Shown piece after piece: positions 57,319 through 64,000 of a stretch of DNA of 64,000 nt (position 1 is the first letter of the stretch; each line of letters opens with the position of its first letter). The DNA comes from Antedon bifida. Its lineage: Eukaryota > Echinodermata > Crinoidea > Comatulida > Antedonidae. Location of the stretch: assembly GCA_963402885.1 (NCBI GenBank), contig OY727098.1:6009001-6073000 (forward strand). The letters are read 5' to 3'. The position numbers and the translations under genes are program-made. The notes beneath the pieces are model-generated. The model saw only the letters and a program-made list of their open reading frames with translations. It made no database searches and was not told the DNA's origin.

Positions 57319-59259
57319 CCCTCTGACGTACTCGCGGTCAATGGAACGTCACGGTTTTCTAGGCGCTAAAGCTATGAGGTCAACGCGAACGATTTTTACT
57401 GTATTCCCCGACTCGACAAAAAGTACCTGTGTTCCCAGACAGAGGATGGGGGATAGGCTCCCCGACGAGGGGATAGAGCCCACGCAGCCCATCCCATCCC
57501 CCACTCACCTATTCGGATACACAGTTGATGATTTTAACCTGGATGTTTTACTATTTTTATGAGATTTAAAACTTTTTTCTTAGAATATGCCAATTGCGCA
57601 TTCTTTTGACATCATACTTTACTATCTTATGACGTCATAGGTACGTTATATGGTAATTTAAATATTAATTGGAAAGTTTAATACCACATTTATATAGCAA
57701 CTATTCTGAATTTATGCTAATTAACCTTTTTTATGTCTGACCTTATCATGTTCATTTCAACAGAAAAAATTTTAGAAAATTGTTTTCCTGTGGTTTCTAC
57801 ATTTTTTTGAACATAGGATAATGTCATTTAAGCAGTTATAACATAATATATGACATCACAACTACCTTATGACGTCATAGTTACGTCATATGGTAATTTA
57901 AATATGCTAATTTGAAAGTTTAATGTCACATTTATATTTAGTCGTAATGCACTTAGGTGGTCTAAAACCAACCGTTGAGGAGATACGGGAACTTCAAATG
58001 GTAAATGGCGGCCATTTTGAATTTATGCTAATTAACCCACTTCCCGATGTCCGATTTCGGTAAACTTTGGATATGATGTTTATTTGGACCATATCAACTA
58101 GACAACAAAATTCTGTTGCATTTAACATATCTAAACGATTTCCTCTTCATAAAATGACTTATTTGACCTAATTTGACATTTGACCCTTCATATCTCGAAA
58201 ACGCCCCCTCCCCGTTGCGATCAACATTCATATTCGTATTCTACAGCCAAAACTACCCCAGAAAAAATAGATGAAGTAAACTCTGCAAAAAGTGACACCT
58301 ATACCTCAAATACGACTGGTCTACAAGCCCAATATTACCATGCACTGATCACATTATTAACACACTCTTTTCTCAACCAGCATCTTAGCTACATCGTTTA
58401 TTGCATTGTCTTATCAAATATCGTATATTGTATATTTTATCTATTAATTCTCACTTGATTCACTTGGAATAAATTTCATAGTTTACTGTATACATTTAGT
58501 AGTTGTTTTATTTTACCGTTGCGCCGACAATTACTAAACTATAATGAAATATTAGAGTAAATACAGTATTAGATAATATAGTATTAATCGGTATAGTTTT
58601 TGTTGAAATCCTGCTAAATGATAACAGTGGCTTATATTTGAGAGTATGCCCTATCATTGAAAATATTAATTGTGTTATTTATTTATTTATTTGTTGCTTG
58701 GTTTCAATTGATTTGATTTATTTATTTTAGGCGCCACAAAACTTCAGTTGATAGATGCAATAGTAATTCAGGATTTCTATCCTCGATTGACTAATTAAAT
58801 CAACTCAAAGTATGAAGGTAAAATACGTTGAAGCAGCAATGAATACACGGGGAATACACGAAGGAAAAAAAGACTTCCGATGCTGTTCTCCTCCTGAGAA
58901 GTGCATTTGTATATATAGCGCCCTCTCTAATGAAAACAAAATTATTTACCGGAAAAATTGTAATTTAAAGCAAAAAATATGGGGTTTTTAGTTAGAATTA
59001 ACCTGTTATTTTGTCTTTTTATACAACGAATCATTATTTTTGTTGGTTTTTTTTTCTACAGAAGTGAATAACTTTATTAAAACTGCAAAATGACCTATTC
59101 ATTTTCATGTTTTTGGGAGACAATACATCTTTAATTTTATTGTTATAATTGGATACATAAAGTGTATATAGTGAGTGAATAAATGACCATATTTTCTCCA
59201 CACACACCCCAAAAAGAAAAAAAAACAATTGTGATAAAATAATAAACAGAACAGTCCAC
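57319..59259. other. Intergenic, repeats only
   Basis: Includes a ~115-bp segment with ttatgacgtcat and gttatatggtaatttaaat at 57621-57735, duplicated at 57861-58045. Nothing coding supported. Confidence 0.6.
57621..58045 (+). repeat. Direct repeat pair with TGACGTCA palindrome
   Basis: Copies begin near 57621 and 57861. Both share cttatgacgtcatag, catatggtaatttaaat-like words and aatttatgctaattaacc. The 8-bp palindrome is a CRE consensus, but that may be chance. Confidence 0.65.
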
Positions 59260-59265
59260 TTTATT
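59260..59265 (-). terminator. DYDC: Poly(A) signal AATAAA for the DYDC-like gene
   Basis: Reads AATAAA on the minus strand about 275 nt after the stop codon. Confidence 0.5.
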
Positions 59266-59539
59266 TAATTTATGCTCCTTAAATATATACAATTTAACAG
59301 GCATCTCTGTGTCCCCTCCCATGTTACCCTTACATCCCTCATAATGTACAGTGTACCCAAAATTAATTTTTTTTTTGACATTTTAAATCATAGCTATTTT
59401 TAATCATAATAAAAAAATAACAAATAGATACATAATAACAAAAAGATATGGTAAAGTGTTGACATCATGTACTGTGGACTGAAAAAATGTCTTTGTTTAT
59501 AGTTAATATTCGTTTAATAGCAGATTGCAGAAGCCCTTA

Positions 59540-59668
59540 TTAGCTGGTTGATTCCTCTGCTTTTGCTTCCTCTGCCTCTGTTCCTTCATTGCCACCACCT
59601 TCTTCCTCTCCAGCTGCTGCTTCTGTCACCTCTTCGTTCGTACCCTCTGTCTTTTCGGCATCAGTTGG
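59540..59668 (-). CDS. DYDC: DYDC-like last exon
   Basis: Acceptor aatgccag. Encodes a Glu/Ala/Gly-rich tail ending EESTS with TAA at 59542-59540, followed by a second TAA. Confidence 0.72.
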   Translation of the reverse strand, partial: PTDAEKTEGTNEEVTEAAAGEEEGGGNEGTEAEEAKAEESTS

Positions 59669-61132
59669 CTGGCATTAAAAAAAATTTAATAATTAAGTCA
59701 TGTTAATTTTTATATTGAAAAGACGGTGACAACCATCAGAAACACGAAAGTATATTAATCCCTCTTTTGGGACACTTTCCTGGGAAATGAATGAGGGGAA
59801 ATAAGTTTTAAAACTAGGGTTAACCCCTATTCAGGAGATACACCTATTAAGGTGACCTGTGAAATGATCAAGGTGAAATACAGTGTATGTGTTTTTTATT
59901 TTATGTCTTTAGGCACATGTGGCTAAGGATTACCAATAGTAAATTAATAACTGTCCTATCAGATAGGTGGTAATCCCCCTGATACAGGGCTATTTTGTGA
60001 ACAGTTCACCAGGGTAACCCCCTACTCGTCTTGAATGATGAACTTTGTTTTTAAAGTGCATAGGGATTATAACTGTGTATACTGGACCTACGGTTTATAG
60101 TCTTTATCCAAGAAGACTTGTTCCACTCTACTACTGTACAGTATTTGAATTTAAGAAGGAAATAAATGTACCTTAGGTGTGCCGCTGGTATCGTCTGATA
60201 TTTCTTCGGCTTCAGGTACAGTTTCCAGGTTGGGGGCGCCTGGTAGTGCAGGTTTGTCTTTAGCAGCAGTTGATTTGTCATTATCTTCAACTACTACTTG
60301 GACAACTGGAGCTTCTGGTTCTGCATCCTAAAAATAAAAAAATGTCTTGTCAACTGAATTTAGAGTATGTTAAGCTCTGTCTACACTATCAAACTTTATG
60401 TGACAACAAAATGTAATGTGCCCATGGACATGATGATGTCATATCACTACCATATTTAAGCATATCACTACTATATTTAAGCATATCACTACCATATTTG
60501 GGCACCTCCCACTTTTTTTTGTCAAACTAGTTTGATAGTGTTGATATGGCTTTAGTGTTACAGTATAAAAAAAAACATTTAGTAAGAAATTAATTAGGTG
60601 AAAATCAAATCATTTTATTAACATCTATCTATAATAATTTGTCTACAAATGTTAAAAACATAAGTTAAAACAAGAAGAAAAAAGTTAGGCAGAATCAAAC
60701 AAGTTACAAGTGGACGAACTAATCTTTTGGTACACGACTGTGGAAAGACAGAGAAGGGTGAGTTGGACAAGAGTGTGAGAAAAATTATGAAAATGATGAT
60801 GTCTGGGTCGGTTGGTAATTACACCAGTTGTTTTTCTGCATTAATTTTACAACAATACCTTTATTGCCTGTGTTTCTTCCTCTGCCAGCTTCTGTGCTTC
60901 TTGCCTCATCTTTTCTTCTTGTTCTCTTTCTAGTTCTGCCATTTCTCTCTCTTTTTCTAACTGTAGGGTCATGGCAACGTCCTCTTTATCATTCCTTTCG
61001 TTCATTTTGTACTTGTTTGTATAACCAATTAGCAAGGTACTCAATAGGATCTATTGGTCGCTTCTCTACAATCTCAGCTAAGCCTTTCGACAGGCAATGC
61101 CCAACATGTTTCTTTAGATATTCAGTATCCAT
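59540..61132 (-). CDS. DYDC: DPY30-motif protein (DYDC1/2-like), three coding exons, apparent frameshift
   Basis: Exons on the minus strand: 61132-60859, 60327-60172 and 59668-59540, with consensus splice sites and phase 0 junctions. The first 40 residues ([30 protein letters not shown]) are a Dpy-30 dimerisation motif as in human DYDC1/DYDC2, proteins linked to cilia and sperm. A charged coiled coil and a Glu/Ala-rich tail follow, about 184 residues in all. The motif frame meets a stop soon after WLYK. The coiled coil continues only if the four bases at 61012-61015 are skipped; they sit inside a repeated TACAAA word. This may be an assembly error, a polymorphism or a true lesion. An acceptor (attacag) two bases before the ATG implies a 5'UTR exon upstream. 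Confidence 0.8.
60078..60130 (+). repeat. Dispersed repeat, copy B
   Basis: Diverged copy of 13718-13770 (ggtttatagt, cttgttcca), within an intron of the DYDC-like gene. Confidence 0.45.
60172..60327 (-). CDS. DYDC: DYDC-like exon 2
   Basis: Acceptor tatttttag, donor gtacat, exactly 52 codons. Acidic, Pro/Val-rich sequence with no known domain. Confidence 0.72.
60370..60554 (-). mobile_element. CArG-box MITE, copy 12
   Basis: In intron 1 of the DYDC-like gene. Good ends (ttaagctctgtctacac; gatagtgttgatatggctt) and three diverged body units, one with a perfect CCATATTTGG box. Confidence 0.85.
60859..61132 (-). CDS. DYDC: DYDC-like exon 1: Dpy-30 motif and coiled coil
   Basis: Starts with ATG at 61132. 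Donor GTATTG follows 60859. It carries the frame change at 61012-61015. The coiled coil reads [19 protein letters not shown]. Confidence 0.78.
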
Positions 61133-61134
61133 TT

Positions 61135-61993
61135 CTGTAATGATAATTGTATAAAATTAGTACAAAATAAAATATTTGTATATTTATATTTTGTTATCAT
61201 AATATAAATTTTAAATATAGGTCTAGGCCTATTTCCAAATAATAATTAGTACTGTTTCAGGCACAATAATAATAGTAGCTAGCCTAGTAATGTTTTGTAG
61301 TGTCCTCAAACCTGCTCTTAAAAGACTTAACAAATTAATAACAATATTAATAGACAGGCGCGCCACAACTCTTGAATAGGTCACGTTTTTCCTTACTTCC
61401 ATTAATTTCATTAATTTGTCCAGGCCTAGGGCCTACTACTTACTATCTAGGCCTATACTACTACTAGGCTAGGGCCAGGCCCTAGAGTAGTTCGTAGACT
61501 AGCCTGTCTAGCTATCTACTCCTTCTAGCCGCGCCTAGATAGAGACTGAGAGAGGCTAGGCCTAGCCTACTTTTCTAATTGAATTGCGTGAGCTGACTGA
61601 GCCTGGTGGCCTAGCCTAGCTCTCTAGTCAATCTAATTATATAGAATAGTAATAACAATTAGATACCCGTAAATAAATAGTAACTTTCACACAAGTTACG
61701 AGGTATTTTACAGTGTTTTTTCACAGTCCTTTCGTCGTGTTGCTATGGACCATTGGATATGTTGTTCGCATACAAACTTTTTTGTTTATTATTTTTAATA
61801 ATAGAGGGCGTTTTTCAATGTTTAGACTAGTAAACCCAGACGAAAATGGCTGTTTATTGGAGGCTAGGCTGTGGAACCATGCAGGCACATGACAGCGGCG
61901 GGAAAACGCCGGAAAAGGTGAGAGAGGAAAGCAGGAGGAGGAAAGGAAACTATAATACAGCAAGCTAAAAATACTAAAGGCAGCTCTATAAAA
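61135..61993. promoter_or_regulatory. Probable bidirectional promoter region
   Basis: Lies between the DYDC-like first coding exon (minus) and a candidate first exon (plus). Parts are rich in GGCCTAG words (61420-61620), with a GC-richer stretch at 61860-61930. No TATA box stands out. Confidence 0.4.
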
Positions 61994-62067
61994 ATGTCTG
62001 ATTCTGATTCCGGAGAACCTGTGCAAAAGAAAGCCAAAGAAATATCGAAGCCGGCGCCTGATTGTTG
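61994..62067 (+). CDS. Candidate first coding exon of an unidentified gene, 3' partial
   Basis: ATG with A at -3 (aaaATGT) opens MSDSDSGEPVQKKAKEISKP and runs to a donor gtatgc after 62067, leaving two bases of a probable Trp codon. The Ser/Asp-rich start followed by QKKAK looks like a nuclear protein N-terminus. I do not recognise the family. Later exons would lie beyond the window or in the unassigned sequence after it. Confidence 0.4.
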
Positions 62068-62180
62068 GTATGCTGACAACACTTTACTTTATTTAAAGAC
62101 CCCTTCCCTGCAATTTTGGACGTTTTTTGGAAAATAATACATAGGCCTAGCCTAGGCCTAGGCCTATAGGCCTAGGTTCA

Positions 62181-62788
62181 GGGACGATTCGGCCCTGAGA
62201 CGATTCGGCCCGGGACTATTCGGCCCACTTTTGGTGGGACGATTCGGCCCACTTTTGGGCCGAAACATCCCACTTTGTGGGCCGAAACGTCTCACTTTAG
62301 ACCAAATTCATATTCATTTTTTTTTTATTTATCAAGTTTTTAAAGGTGTTTAACAATCCGTATTTTATTGATATTGACAAAGTTGATATAATGTATATAG
62401 GCCTAATAAATTACTAAAAAAACGTAATTTTATATTCAATTTATTACTTCGAAAACCTTGTTTATTTCGTGCATTCGCCAAGCGGCCAACAGAGGGCGTA
62501 ACTTATTTACATCGCGCGCGTGACTAAAAAATGATTATTTTCGACAATGTTTTCAAAATGTTTGCTTTATTGCATCTTTATCCCTAGTAGTGCTACCCCA
62601 TAGTCTCTCTGAAAATAAAGTTTGGGGAAAAAAGCTTATTTTATGCTTATAAATGCATATCAAAGCCGATAAATGTAAGTGTGCCGAATCGTCTCAGGGC
62701 CGAATCGTCCCGGGCCGAATAGTCCCGGGCCGAATCGTCCCAGGGCCGAATCGTCCCGGGCCGAATCGTCTCAGGGCCGAATCGTCCC
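62181..62788. mobile_element. Foldback element with 15-bp tandem repeats in its arms
   Basis: Left arm 62181-62290 and right arm 62682-62788 are built from GGGACGATTCGGCCC units and their complement, about seven in the right arm. The ~390-bp centre is AT-rich and non-coding. 15-bp repeats in inverted arms recall sea urchin TU elements. No clear target duplication. Confidence 0.8.
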
Positions 62789-62813
62789 GTTACCGGCCTA
62801 TAGGCCTATATCA

Positions 62814-62950
62814 CTTTAAAAACATTAAACCATGTCATTCCTTGTCTTAAATGTACGTTTTATGGTAAATTATGATAAAAAAGTGAGAAACAATGCACTA
62901 CCTAAGTAGCTCGCGGCGATCGACCTCTCGTGGACGGTCTTAGGCCTAGC
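62814..62950 (+). repeat. Dispersed repeat, copy 2
   Basis: Partner of 52801-52940; directly follows the 15-bp-repeat foldback. Confidence 0.85.
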
Positions 62951-63571
62951 CTAGCTAGGCTTAGTTTTGTAGGCCTAGCTGGTAAACATCGGTAACGTAC
63001 GAACATCGTACGCTAGCTATATACCTAGCCTGACGTTGTATAGTTGCTGCATTAATTGTCTTTCTATTTTTGCCAGACTCCGTTGATACAAATTGGGGAA
63101 AACCCGGTATTTTCGCTGAAAAGTTAGGAGTCTTCCATTTGTTTTGGCCTCACGATCGATCGAAAAGTGGGCGAATTACAGGTGAAAAACAAAAATATCA
63201 ATCTGCGCGCAATGCATTTTGGGATTTATAGCGGGCCACTATAATTATTAGAATCGACTTATTTTTTACATTTTTAACCGTTTAAAGACGAAAAACGTTA
63301 TCGCAATAGGACCATATAGTATTATTTTTACATTAAATATAGTTTGTGATCTTAAATTAGATCTAAAAAACGTAGGGAAGGGGGCTTTAATGCATAATTA
63401 GGCCCTAACTAACTAAAGGACAAATTATAAAAATAGTAAATACTATTATTAGCTCGAAAGGGGTATATCACTTTGGTCGGGTTGGTCATGCATGGATGGA
63501 TGGCTAATTATAATGCAGGTTTACCCATGTATGAGGTATAACTCCATGTTTTACCCAATTAAAATAGTGAA
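62951..63571. other. No gene recognised
   Basis: A possible acceptor (tttttgccag, ending 63076) precedes an open stretch, but no family match supports an exon. Confidence 0.4.
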
Positions 63572-64000
63572 CTAGACATGAAACTCGTCACTTTGACGAG
63601 TTAGTTATCCGCACCACGACAAACGCCACGTGCACGTCATACGTTGGAATATTGCACACAGATAAAGATTATGGCATTATGACAAGAACTGAAGAATATG
63701 ATATGCTGTTAGTGCTGAATTCTGTCAATTTTGTGTCATATAGTATATACATGCAAACAGTATAAGCTGTATACATATTACATACAGTGTAGAATAGGTG
63801 AAATTACGGGACCCGCCATTTATTCCAATTTTTAACATGGCGACGGTATCAAAATGAAACACTTAGATAGCAATTTCAGAAGGAAATTATCTCAGGAACA
63901 ACATATTAACGTGTAGAAGAAATTTGAATACGTAAAATATAGATGCGCACCCTTTTAAATGTGATGAACTATTACGCAAAATATGAAATACAACTTTTTT
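63572..64000 (-). mobile_element. Helentron-like element, second copy, 3' end in view
   Basis: Read on the minus strand it ends TGCGGATAACTAACTCGTC, hairpin AACTCGTC/GACGAGTT (63582-63602), then CTAG, as in the copy at 44585-45935. Inner sequence matches too (cacgtgcacgtcatacgtt). It runs off the window. Confidence 0.75.

Overview
The window looks like animal (metazoan) nuclear DNA: AT-rich, with long introns, consensus GT/AG splice sites and dense transposon debris. Frequent GGCCTA-type words and foldback transposons with tandem-repeat arms point to an echinoderm, perhaps a crinoid. That placement is an inference and was not tested by any search.

Layout. (1) 1-39785, plus strand: the 3' three-quarters of a KAT6A/KAT6B (MOZ/MORF) histone acetyltransferase gene. 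Fifteen coding exons (3233-37547) join in phase to 2,064 residues, followed by a ~2.2 kb 3'UTR. The start codon, winged-helix domain and first half of PHD1 lie before the window. An extra C2HC zinc finger sits between the double PHD finger and the MYST domain. (2) 40995-43790, plus strand: an intact single-exon gene with about 11 ankyrin repeats fused to a cGAS-like (cGLR/Mab-21) nucleotidyltransferase that keeps all the active-site motifs. It is the most interesting gene here. (3) 44558-55210: a ~10.7 kb foldback element whose arms are ~147-bp tandem repeats. Inside it lies an apparently intact CR1/L2-type LINE (minus strand), and a Helentron-like element has landed in its left arm. (4) 56468-57308: a second foldback, a near-perfect 841-bp hairpin with a 10-bp target duplication. 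(5) 59540-61132, minus strand: a three-exon DPY30-motif gene (DYDC1/2-like, ciliary) with an apparent 4-nt frameshift. A candidate first exon of an unknown gene points the other way at 61994. (6) 62181-62788: a third foldback with 15-bp repeats in its arms. Another Helentron end begins at 63572 and runs off the window.

Two small element families recur. One is a ~110-195 bp MITE present 12 times, whose body carries perfect CArG boxes (CCAAATATGG, CCATATATGG), the consensus bound by SRF-type MADS factors. The other has CAGTAGAACC-type ends at TA sites, and one copy in the KAT6 3'UTR holds a nested copy of the first. There is no sign that the genes form an operon or pathway. KAT6 is chromatin machinery, the ankyrin-cGLR is a probable innate immune sensor, and the DPY30-motif gene is probably axonemal.
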